Shown here: piece after piece, positions 1 through 5,184 of the stretch
Numbering within the stretch: the first letter of the stretch is position 1
How the letters are laid out: every line of letters begins with the position of its first letter
NCBI GenBank assembly: GCA_021545665.1
Contig: JAJRTX010000034.1
Span: 1-5,184 of the forward strand
DNA length: 5,184 nucleotides
From: Zetaproteobacteria bacterium
GTDB taxonomy: Bacteria; Pseudomonadota; Zetaproteobacteria; Mariprofundales; Mariprofundaceae
Direction of reading: 5' to 3'
Notes under the pieces: generated by a model
Told to the model about the DNA's origin: nothing
The model's database searches: none
What the model saw: only the letters and a program-made list of their open reading frames with translations
Program-made: the position numbers and the translations under genes

Positions 1-134
1 CGATTTTATTGCCCGATCAGGCATAAAAAAACACCATCCCAGCAGGTTGAAATGATGCGGTCATCAAATCGGGGATGTTTTGGCTATTTTTTGATATGCG
101 GCAAATAACTGCGGATTTGGAGTGGTGTTTACAC

Positions 135-154
135 CTATCTTACTCTATCTTACT
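135..154. repeat. Perfect 10-bp tandem duplication beside the truncated DUF4338 fragment
   Basis: The unit CTATCTTACT occurs twice head to tail, at 135-144 and 145-154. It lies immediately beyond the point where DUF4338 similarity stops (about 160). It may be a small scar of the event that truncated the gene, or a chance slippage duplication. Bases 1-134 show no gene I can support. Short open frames exist on the minus strand there, but none has a start with a ribosome binding site or recognisable similarity. Confidence 0.6.
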
Positions 155-155
155 A

Positions 156-488
156 TCATATTTCTAACAGCAGTAGTGGATTTCTAAAACGCTCCTGCCA
201 GTCCTGCGCAATGCGCCATTCGCTCAGTGCAAGTACACGGGAAGCGAGATTAGGATAATGATGCCCGGATAGAATCAGAAAACGGCTGTTGTTGGCAATT
301 AAATGCAAACGATCGTATTGATAGCGATAGCTCCAGCCGATCCACTGAACACGGGCAGCGCATTTCCACACTGCCGCGGAAAAGCTGAGCAATGCCAGCC
401 ATTCATTTCGGTAGCTTGCAACATACCATAGCGTATGCCCGATCTTTGGCAGTGCGCCCAGGTAATGGTGCGCTTGCAGCGCATTGAT
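156..488 (-). pseudogene. DUF4338 / DruA-family gene fragment, truncated at both ends
   Basis: The minus-strand frame is open from just after a TAA at 489-491 down to a TGA at 156-158. It reads through typical DUF4338 (DruA-type) landmarks in order: HHYLG near its beginning, then LWYVASY, an IGW block, DRLHLIANNSRFLIL, YPNLASRVLALS and DWQERFRNPLLLLE. From family knowledge, the next block should be close to TFVDP followed by a further domain. Here LLLLE is followed by one codon and a stop, so the C-terminal part is lost. The N-terminal residues before HHYLG are also missing and no ATG is in frame; the only start-like codon (TTG at 390-392) would skip the HHYLG block. DUF4338 proteins occur both in Druantia anti-phage loci and in transposon-like elements, and the fragment cannot say which this was. 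It should be inactive. It runs convergent to nothing and lies downstream of the Hsp70 operon on the same strand. Confidence 0.85.
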
Positions 489-503
489 TTATTGAATTAA
501 TTT

Positions 504-525
504 ATGAAGAATAATTCCGCCGTGG
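504..525. repeat. Left arm of a 22-bp perfect inverted repeat bounding the operon
   Basis: The 22 bases starting ATGAAGAATAATTCCGCC at 504 recur as an exact reverse complement at 5006-5027. The identity stops on both sides of the 22 bp. The arm lies 5 nt beyond the Hsp70 stop codon and about 15 nt from the broken end of the DUF4338 fragment. The two arms face inward around the whole three-gene operon, with 4524 bp between the outer edges. The bases just outside each arm are TTT on both sides, too short to count as a clear target duplication. Confidence 0.85.
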
Positions 526-530
526 GAGCA

Positions 531-2459
531 TTATTGGATTCCTTTACTATCAGCGCCCTTTATGACAGAATACCCAGTATCATTAACGGATTCCTCTTCT
601 GATCGGAGCAAATTTTGCCATTCATCCATCTTGGCCTTCCGTATCTTTGCATCTATTTCCTTTACTGACCCTTCCTTGCACGAACAATTCTCACTACCCT
701 CCAGTCTAATCTGGTTCCAAGACCTCTGACATAGTGAACAAGGAATGTAATACATCTCTTCATAATGCTGCCTGATCGTTAGCTTCGGCAATCTATTTTT
801 GTATTTTTTAACTAAATCCCCGGGAACCAGATCCCAGGATTGATTACCTCTTACAATATTTGAACGGAACTTAATGGCGCCTACTTCCCGATTAAGGTTT
901 ACTTCGTAATCTCGTTGGCCTTTGTTATCACATGAATTCGCTTGCTCTTTAACACCTTGCCCCATAGACAACCCAAACTCCAGGTTATGGATTTCACGAA
1001 CGCAATGGTGTCCTACCATTGACGAGCTTGCCGTCACTGTTGCCACTAGATCGTGATCGATCTTTACGTCGATCTTGAGCCGCTCGGTCAATGGCACAGC
1101 ATCTTCATCTACAGCAACAAGTAGAGTCGCGTAAATTCTTCTTGGGTCTCCTGATAGGTTCTTATCAGGCCATAGTGGCCTGGCAAATTGAAATTTCCCG
1201 TATCCGTCACGGGGATCTACACAGTAAGCTTCGAAAGAAAAGTCGGAATTTTTATTTTCAACAGGAAGCTCCATTCCCTCACTTATCAGCGTGGAGTAAT
1301 TATCATTCCCCAGTAATAGCTCGAATGGTTTGGCAAGCGTAAGACGCACCCCGTCATGGGCTATCCATGCCGCACCCTGCGAAATAATCCTGTCTCCATC
1401 AGCTACTTTCGGAACGCGAAGTGAATCGAATCGCTCCAAGAGTCGCTCTCTGATATAGGGCATTCGAACCATCCCGCCCGTGGCCAGACATAGGGCTATA
1501 GAAGCTTGGTTCACTCCGGTTGATTCAAGGATTTCATCTATGTTTTTCATCCCTGCGTCGACGATATCTCTCGTCAATTCGATCATCTCTTCCCTGGTGA
1601 CTTTCGCTTCCAAGGTATGATCAGGTCCATCCGACTTAAGGTAATGCGCCACGGCGATCGTGGCGCTCGACCTATCCGAAAGTGCTATCTTTGCGGTCTC
1701 GCATTGCGCGATCAATTTTGCTTCGGCATGCGGAAATTCATTGGAAAGACTGTCGATACCATAGCACCTCATGTGCTGATTCTTGGCGTATTGGATCAAC
1801 CGATCGTCGAACCTGTCTCCTCCTACCGTGTTATCCCCCTTACTCTGTATCTGAACCAACATGCCCTTGGTAATTTTGCACAATGTCAGATCCAGGGTTC
1901 CACCTCCCCAGTCGAACACCAGAACGATCTGGCCTTCAAGATCGGCAAGCCGCCTTCGAAAATCAGGTTTAGACCTCAGGTAGCCATATAAAGCCGCAAA
2001 AGGTTCCTGCACAAACTGGTGAATATGAACTCCTGCCCTCAAGGCTGCCTCACGGAGATCGCGACGGGCTCGCCCAACTGCATTGACAGGAATCGTCATT
2101 ACCGCCCGTTCAAATGATTCCCCGACAATGTTACGCTGACGAGCATCTTCACGAACATACCTCAATATCTCGGCCACGACATCGCTAACACTCCTCGCCG
2201 CGCCACCAACGTGGATCTTCTCACCACTTCCCAAGTAGCGTTTAGGGGAGCGGACAAAATCACCTATGACACCCACATCAGTCGTTTCAATGGCATTCTT
2301 AGCGTCCCGCCCTACGACCACCTCATCTCCGTGGTATCGAATGACAGAAGGATGCGGCATCTGATCATCTTCGTTGACCAATGACAGGACCTTATCACCT
2401 ACGACAATGGATGCAAGCGAGTTGGTTGTACCAAAATCTAAACCGTAGATCTTAGCCAT
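531..2459 (-). CDS. Divergent Hsp70/DnaK-like ATPase with a C-terminal cysteine cluster
   Basis: This is a 642-residue actin-fold chaperone ATPase of the Hsp70 family, probably cytoplasmic. Hsp70 landmarks are in order: phosphate-1 loop DFGTTNS (8-14); KRYLG (73-77), matching the catalytic lysine region of DnaK; connect-1 EPFAALY (152-158); phosphate-2 loop FDWGGGTLD (182-190); GGDRFDDRLI (213-222); the ETAKIALS adenosine-contact helix (254-261); ATGGMVRMP (326-334); and QGAAWIA (361-367). ATPase activity is therefore likely intact. Residues from about 378 to 495 resemble a substrate-binding beta domain (LTERLKIDVKIDHDLVATVTAS). The acidic-hydrophobic interdomain linker of DnaK (DVLLLD) is not recognisable. 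The helical lid is replaced by about 145 residues holding C574, C577, C592 and C594, a probable metal site, followed by a charged helix. The ATG at 2457-2459 has AGGGGAG 7 nt upstream and overlaps the preceding gene by 22 nt, which suggests translational coupling. It is not housekeeping DnaK: the C-terminal half differs and no dnaJ or grpE is adjacent. Family assignment is firm; its job is unknown. Confidence 0.93.
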   Translation of the reverse strand: MAKIYGLDFGTTNSLASIVVGDKVLSLVNEDDQMPHPSVIRYHGDEVVVGRDAKNAIETTDVGVIGDFVRSPKRYLGSGEKIHVGGAARSVSDVVAEILRYVREDARQRNIVGESFERAVMTIPVNAVGRARRDLREAALRAGVHIHQFVQEPFAALYGYLRSKPDFRRRLADLEGQIVLVFDWGGGTLDLTLCKITKGMLVQIQSKGDNTVGGDRFDDRLIQYAKNQHMRCYGIDSLSNEFPHAEAKLIAQCETAKIALSDRSSATIAVAHYLKSDGPDHTLEAKVTREEMIELTRDIVDAGMKNIDEILESTGVNQASIALCLATGGMVRMPYIRERLLERFDSLRVPKVADGDRIISQGAAWIAHDGVRLTLAKPFELLLGNDNYSTLISEGMELPVENKNSDFSFEAYCVDPRDGYGKFQFARPLWPDKNLSGDPRRIYATLLVAVDEDAVPLTERLKIDVKIDHDLVATVTASSSMVGHHCVREIHNLEFGLSMGQGVKEQANSCDNKGQRDYEVNLNREVGAIKFRSNIVRGNQSWDLVPGDLVKKYKNRLPKLTIRQHYEEMYYIPCSLCQRSWNQIRLEGSENCSCKEGSVKEIDAKIRKAKMDEWQNLLRSEEESVNDTGYSVIKGADSKGIQ

Positions 2460-3520
2460 TCGATTTCTCCCCTGATTTCCTCTCTGGCTATTTCCAAGCG
2501 TTCAACGATAATACTCCTTCTTGGAGGGTCCAGTTCGGCAAATTCGTGCGCTGTTTTAAGAAGCGGATCCAATTTCCTTTCCAGGAATACTCTAGAACGT
2601 CCCTTCAATTCGCTTTCCCCATGGGCATTGATCGCTTGTTGCTGCTCGATTCTTTTCTCAAGAGATGCTTTTTTACCCTCGGATACCTTTATCTTCGCCC
2701 TCAGGCCGGCTATCTCCTCCTCTTTCCTTTTCAGTTCATCCCTGGCATCACTTAGCTGCTTCAGATAATCTTGTGCACGCCTGAACTCCTTGTCTCTCTG
2801 GCGTCTTTCCCGTATCTCTGCATCCCGCGCGTATTGCGCCTTGATCAAACCATGTTCGGCAACCTTCATCATATCGATCATTGCCTTAATTTTGTTCGCT
2901 GGCCTGAAAAGGATTTCGAATATACCAGGAAGCCCTCTATTTCTATTCGCTTTCTTGGAAAGAAGCTCCTTTATGAGGAATCCGACAGTCTCTACCTCAT
3001 CCAGATTTCTGCTATGGCTCTTCCAGATGCCAACCGCCTTCAACAGATTTACTGCTCGACCGTCTACCTTTTTAGCGGTCAAGCCGGGTTTGAGACAGCG
3101 GAACATTTCCTCAAACACAACGTTCGCGGACTTGTTCAAATCAAGATCTATCTGGTAGTGCTTACTCAATTCCTGTCTGCATGCTTGCGATGCAAACGTT
3201 ATGCATTGTCTCGCCAATGATGACTGGTCACTCGCCGCACGAAAAAGAAGACCCAGAGTTCTTGCAAACTCCGGATCCTGTTCATCAAGACAATCGAGAC
3301 AAAATTGAAAATCATCATCTTTAAACTTTGCTATCTTGTTTTTCTTTAATGTGTTCAAAAACCGTGTGGCCGCTACTTTCTTGAATTGGTAATAGTCGCT
3401 CAACGACCTCAGGTCTTCTGGTTTGAAGACGTCCTTTTTCTCTTTTTCCTTTTCTTGTCTTTCCTTTTCTGGCACAGTCGTCATTTCAGGCACTTGTTTC
3501 GCCTCATCTTCAGCAATCAT
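2438..3520 (-). CDS. Coiled-coil helical protein, putative partner of the Hsp70-like ATPase
   Basis: This 360-residue protein is not recognised as a named family. Visible parts are a very charged, probably disordered N-terminus (1-31, rich in K and E); a mostly helical region (about 35-215) with leucine and phenylalanine patterning; a long coiled coil rich in K, E, R and Q (about 228-297, including QLSDARDELKRKEEEIAGLR); and a compact helical C-terminus (about 305-358) with LERKLDPLL, DPPRRS and VERLEIAREEI. No catalytic motif, signal peptide or membrane helix is seen. The layout of a long helix followed by a small C-terminal domain loosely recalls GrpE, the Hsp70 nucleotide-exchange factor. 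That is analogy in architecture, not sequence similarity, and an Hsp70 cochaperone role is inference from gene order. The ATG at 3518-3520 has AAGAGGT 5 nt upstream. The gene starts 3 nt after the preceding stop and its end overlaps the Hsp70 start by 22 nt, so the three are surely cotranscribed. Confidence 0.87.
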   Translation of the reverse strand: MIAEDEAKQVPEMTTVPEKERQEKEKEKKDVFKPEDLRSLSDYYQFKKVAATRFLNTLKKNKIAKFKDDDFQFCLDCLDEQDPEFARTLGLLFRAASDQSSLARQCITFASQACRQELSKHYQIDLDLNKSANVVFEEMFRCLKPGLTAKKVDGRAVNLLKAVGIWKSHSRNLDEVETVGFLIKELLSKKANRNRGLPGIFEILFRPANKIKAMIDMMKVAEHGLIKAQYARDAEIRERRQRDKEFRRAQDYLKQLSDARDELKRKEEEIAGLRAKIKVSEGKKASLEKRIEQQQAINAHGESELKGRSRVFLERKLDPLLKTAHEFAELDPPRRSIIVERLEIAREEIRGEIEWLRSTV

Positions 3521-3523
3521 TAT

Positions 3524-4681
3524 TTACCTCTTGCCTGCAAGTTGTGATTCAGCCCAACTACCAAATATCGGATCATTTGCCAGATCCTCCAATATTGGCC
3601 TTCCCGCCAAAGCACCCTCAGTTTGAATTACCTCGAGCGCTTCCATGACGCGTAGTTTGGAAAGATCATAATCCGATAACATTTTACTGTTAACAGATGC
3701 CGATAGCTCCCCGATCAGCGATCGACCTGCATTACAGCAAAGTATTTTTCTGAAGACTCCCAGAAGATCGAATGAATCACGGTCAATTGGACACGCCGGT
3801 AACTCTCTTTTATCGTCCAGCATGTAATCCATGCTAGTCAACGGCATCGTAATCCCATGCGCCACTGCAGTGAAAAACTCAATTGCCGCATCGAGTAATA
3901 CAGCACCAGATGAGGGGGATGGATTGTTAAAGTCATTGAGATTGAACTTGATTGAAGCACATATTACTCTTGGGATACGTCGGTCAAAATCACGCAACGT
4001 CTCAAGAGCCTGCTGCATCTTTTCCTTGAAATCGGAAAACGGTCTGGAAACACCGGTATTTTCATTTTGATCTTTGATCAGAACACCCGTCACATACACA
4101 GCAAGCGCACTGGCATATTCATCCGCACCGGGATATTCGGCACAGGCATCGGAAAAGCGACGCACATTACTCATTCTGACATCATCGATAGCCAGCACCT
4201 GGATGAAACACTTATCAACTGCATCAAGCTCCGCTTGGTCAGCGATCTTAATTCTGACAACGTAACTTGCTTCTACGGTTCGGTCGTTGCTTGGATCACT
4301 ATTCGACAGTGTTATTGAATAGTGTCCGTTCTCGTTGCCTGAGAGGTGTTTTTTCAAATCATCTGGCGACCACTCCCTGGGCTCTCCTCCATCCTTGCTT
4401 ACCCTGATTCGATTAACGTGCGTTAGATTGATATCATCCTTGCTGATGGGGGATCGAATGGTTTGTTCAGAAAGTGCCGTTCTGTTGCGAACAAATATCA
4501 ATGGTAGTTCGATAGGGTGATCGACACTAATATGTATGGATAATTCTCTGCTGTCTTCAAATTGCCTTTTACAATAAGGGCAAAAGTGCATCACGGGCGT
4601 TGGCGGATATTGCTCGCTCAGACTACCACGCTCCAAGTAACGATCTATCGCTGTTTCCTGTATCCATCCCACTGTAGGCAT
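3524..4681 (-). CDS. C2H2 zinc-finger protein of unknown function, first gene of the Hsp70 operon
   Basis: This 385-residue protein has an N-terminal segment (1-31) followed by a textbook C2H2 finger: C34-x2-C37-x12-H50-x4-H55, with the conserved hydrophobics F41 and L47 in their canonical places. A single finger of this kind is common in eukaryotes and much rarer in bacteria. It could bind nucleic acid or protein. Residues about 58-148 alternate in the way of a beta-rich domain (LPLIFVRNRTAL, HYSITLSNS, ASYVVRIKIAD). From about 150 to the end the protein looks mainly helical, with an FNLNDF motif at 246-251 and a helical hairpin-like tail. I do not recognise the family, and no enzyme motif, signal peptide or membrane segment is visible. 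The ATG at 4679-4681 has AAGGAG 8 nt upstream, an ideal site, and also overlaps the stop of a 12-codon leader ORF (TGATG). It is read first in the operon, so a sensing or target-recognition role feeding the Hsp70 ATPase is plausible but inferred. Confidence 0.88.
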   Translation of the reverse strand: MPTVGWIQETAIDRYLERGSLSEQYPPTPVMHFCPYCKRQFEDSRELSIHISVDHPIELPLIFVRNRTALSEQTIRSPISKDDINLTHVNRIRVSKDGGEPREWSPDDLKKHLSGNENGHYSITLSNSDPSNDRTVEASYVVRIKIADQAELDAVDKCFIQVLAIDDVRMSNVRRFSDACAEYPGADEYASALAVYVTGVLIKDQNENTGVSRPFSDFKEKMQQALETLRDFDRRIPRVICASIKFNLNDFNNPSPSSGAVLLDAAIEFFTAVAHGITMPLTSMDYMLDDKRELPACPIDRDSFDLLGVFRKILCCNAGRSLIGELSASVNSKMLSDYDLSKLRVMEALEVIQTEGALAGRPILEDLANDPIFGSWAESQLAGKR

Positions 4682-4719
4682 CAGGCAGGCTCCTTAATCA
4701 TCATGTAAATCTTGTTCAT
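4681..4719 (-). CDS. Possible 12-codon leader ORF coupled to the zinc-finger gene
   Basis: A minus-strand ATG at 4717-4719 opens a 12-residue frame, MNKIYMMIKEPA, whose TGA shares a base with the next ATG in the form TGATG. This arrangement usually couples translation. The G-run plus GAG just before its ATG is purine-rich but placed too close to be a standard ribosome binding site. The downstream AAGGAG lies inside this ORF. Whether it is translated cannot be told; it may be only the tail of the orphan frame upstream, which is in the same register beyond one stop codon. Confidence 0.35.
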   Translation of the reverse strand: MNKIYMMIKEPA

Positions 4720-4721
4720 CT

Positions 4722-4730
4722 CCCCCCCCC
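4722..4730 (-). repeat. Nine-base G homopolymer in the operon leader
   Basis: On the minus strand nine consecutive G precede AGATG, ending 2 nt before the leader-ORF ATG and about 40 nt before the zinc-finger start. Such tracts are prone to slippage during replication. Here the tract sits between ORFs, so a length change would alter leader spacing or structure, not the reading frame of the 385-residue protein. Confidence 0.8.
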
Positions 4731-4734
4731 TTGT

Positions 4735-4923
4735 TCAACAACTACGATAGTTTTCAACAGCGATGGCCATCTGAGCCAGCAGGTCCTGGTAATGGCTCCA
4801 GTGGGGATTGGCCACGGTCACCTCGCGAAGATAGCCAATTATCGCCGCGAGCCGCGTAGTCCGGAATTGATGTGAAAAGTCAATATCTCGATCTTGGTAA
4901 TGGCCATGGATCCCTTCGTGAGT
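4735..4923 (-). pseudogene. Orphan open frame without start codon, possible gene remnant
   Basis: A minus-strand frame is open for 62 codons from just after a TAG at 4924-4926 to a TGA at 4735-4737. Its translation has a balanced, protein-like composition with amphipathic patterning, for example RLAAIIGYLREVTVANPHW and YQDLLAQMAIAVENY. It has no in-frame ATG until codon 52. GTG codons at positions 35 and 37 lack a ribosome binding site. I do not recognise a family. It looks like the 3' end of a gene whose beginning was lost, and the operon leader now runs through it. The alternative is a chance open frame. Confidence 0.4.
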
Positions 4924-4949
4924 CTAACTACCGTTTGAGGGGCATTGCA

Positions 4950-4977
4950 AATGTACTGTAATATACTGCAACGTCAA
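4950..4977 (-). promoter_or_regulatory. Putative sigma70-type promoter of the three-gene operon
   Basis: On the minus strand TTGACG (4972-4977) is followed after 16 bp by TACATT (4950-4955). This is a near-consensus -35 and a weaker -10. Transcription would start near 4943, leaving a leader of about 260 nt before the zinc-finger ATG. It is the best hexamer pair I found upstream of the operon. Read-through from the gene at the right edge is also possible, as no terminator is evident between them. Confidence 0.45.
4954..4971. promoter_or_regulatory. 10-bp-spaced direct repeat between the -35 and -10, possible operator
   Basis: On the plus strand TACTGTAA (4954-4961) and TACTGCAA (4964-4971) match at 7 of 8 positions and start exactly 10 bp apart, about one helical turn. 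They fill the spacer of the putative promoter, a typical place for a repressor to bind. It resembles half of a LexA box but lacks the CTGT-N8-ACAG spacing, so LexA is not claimed. Confidence 0.3.
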
Positions 4978-5005
4978 GTATAATCCAAGGAATTTGGTTT
5001 CGCCT

Positions 5006-5027
5006 CCACGGCGGAATTATTCTTCAT
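5006..5027. repeat. Right arm of a 22-bp perfect inverted repeat bounding the operon
   Basis: This is the exact reverse complement of 504-525. It lies 18 nt past the stop codon of the partial gene at the right edge and about 30 nt upstream of the putative operon promoter. Read on the minus strand it begins with ATG and opens a 17-codon frame (MKNNSAVEAKPNSLDYT, 4974-5027). The left arm also begins with an ATG and the same first seven residues on the plus strand (504-602), then diverges. No convincing ribosome binding site precedes either ATG, so I do not call these genes. Confidence 0.85.
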
Positions 5028-5045
5028 TTTTCTCTGTTCCCCATT

Positions 5046-5184
5046 TTAGTGAGTAACTGATTCATTTTCAGTGGTTGTTTCTTTCTTGAGTGATGATGCC
5101 AGTACAGTCAAGGCCCAACCTCGGAAACTGATATCAACACTCAGTGAAAATGCAAGAAACCACAAAGACGCAGGCCAATCAATC
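5046..5184 (-). CDS. 3' end of an unrecognised gene with a hydrophobic segment (partial)
   Basis: The minus-strand frame is open from the window edge for 45 codons to a TAA at 5046-5048. It reads IDWPASLWFLAFSLSVDISF, then a further hydrophobic stretch GWALTVLASSL, and ends in a polar tail KKETTTENESVTH. The hydrophobic segment followed by a charged tail is typical of the C-terminus of a membrane protein. The fragment is too short to identify a family. It runs in the same direction as the Hsp70 operon but is separated from it by the inverted repeat and leader. It may belong to the original flanking DNA. A plus-strand frame over the same bases is also open but looks less protein-like. Confidence 0.45.
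   Translation of the reverse strand, partial: IDWPASLWFLAFSLSVDISFRGWALTVLASSLKKETTTENESVTH

Noticed and set aside
1..134. Short minus-strand open frames left of the DUF4338 fragment
   Set aside because: Each is under about 30 codons, with no start signal or similarity, and several frames look equally plausible.
469..483. Palindrome TGCGCT-TGC-AGCGCA downstream of the Hsp70 stop, considered as a terminator
   Set aside because: It lies within the DUF4338 coding remnant and is not followed by a T run on the minus strand. No clear intrinsic terminator is seen after the operon.
299..484. 61-codon minus-strand frame overlapping the DUF4338 fragment
   Set aside because: The neighbouring frame over the same bases carries the family motifs HHYLG and LWYVASY, so this one is an out-of-frame shadow.
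1091..1991. Plus-strand open frames of 83, 124 and 63 codons inside the Hsp70 gene
   Set aside because: They lie antisense to a gene whose conserved ATPase motifs are unbroken on the minus strand, and their translations look like no protein family.
2771..3220. Plus-strand open frames of 149 and 122 codons antisense to the coiled-coil gene
   Set aside because: The minus-strand gene is supported by ribosome binding site, coiled-coil pattern and operon spacing. The antisense frames overlap each other and have no credible start signal.
3434..3473. Long pyrimidine-rich run on the plus strand
   Set aside because: It is explained by the lysine and glutamate codons of the charged N-terminus of the coiled-coil protein.
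4953..4970. LexA-like site in the promoter spacer
   Set aside because: The CTGT half is present, but the required ACAG at the correct distance is missing. The pattern is better described as a direct repeat.

Overview
The window looks like an accessory region of a bacterial chromosome or large mobile element. Genes use Shine-Dalgarno starts with purine-rich sites at normal spacing and are tightly packed, and a decayed DUF4338/DruA-type gene lies at one edge. The organism cannot be named from this sequence. A proteobacterium is a reasonable guess from the style of the DUF4338 remnant and the DnaK-like gene, but this is inference.

Layout, read on the minus strand (right to left). At the right edge is the last 45 codons of an unrecognised gene with a hydrophobic segment (5046-5184). 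Next comes one arm of a 22-bp perfect inverted repeat (5006-5027). Then there is about 300 bp of leader region with a plausible sigma70-type promoter (4950-4977), an orphan 62-codon open frame without a start codon (4735-4923), a run of nine G, and a 12-codon leader ORF whose stop overlaps the start of the first main gene (TGATG). The core is a three-gene unit. Gene 1 is a 385-residue protein with a classical C2H2 zinc finger near its N-terminus (3524-4681). Gene 2 is a 360-residue helical and coiled-coil protein (2438-3520). Gene 3 is a 642-residue divergent Hsp70/DnaK-like ATPase with a cysteine cluster in place of the usual helical lid (531-2459). Genes 1 and 2 are 3 nt apart and genes 2 and 3 overlap by 22 nt. 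The other arm of the inverted repeat (504-525) sits 5 nt past the Hsp70 stop, and beyond it is a DUF4338 fragment truncated at both ends (156-488).

Working model (inference): the three genes encode one chaperone-like machine. The Hsp70-type ATPase would be the motor. The coiled-coil protein may be a dedicated cochaperone or nucleotide-exchange partner. The zinc-finger protein may be the adaptor or sensor that selects the target. No DnaJ, GrpE, nuclease, helicase or transposase gene lies inside the repeat-bounded block. The inverted repeats around a transposase-free operon, with a broken DUF4338 gene against one repeat, suggest a cargo cassette inserted into accessory DNA. A defence or stress role fits that setting but is not shown by the sequence.
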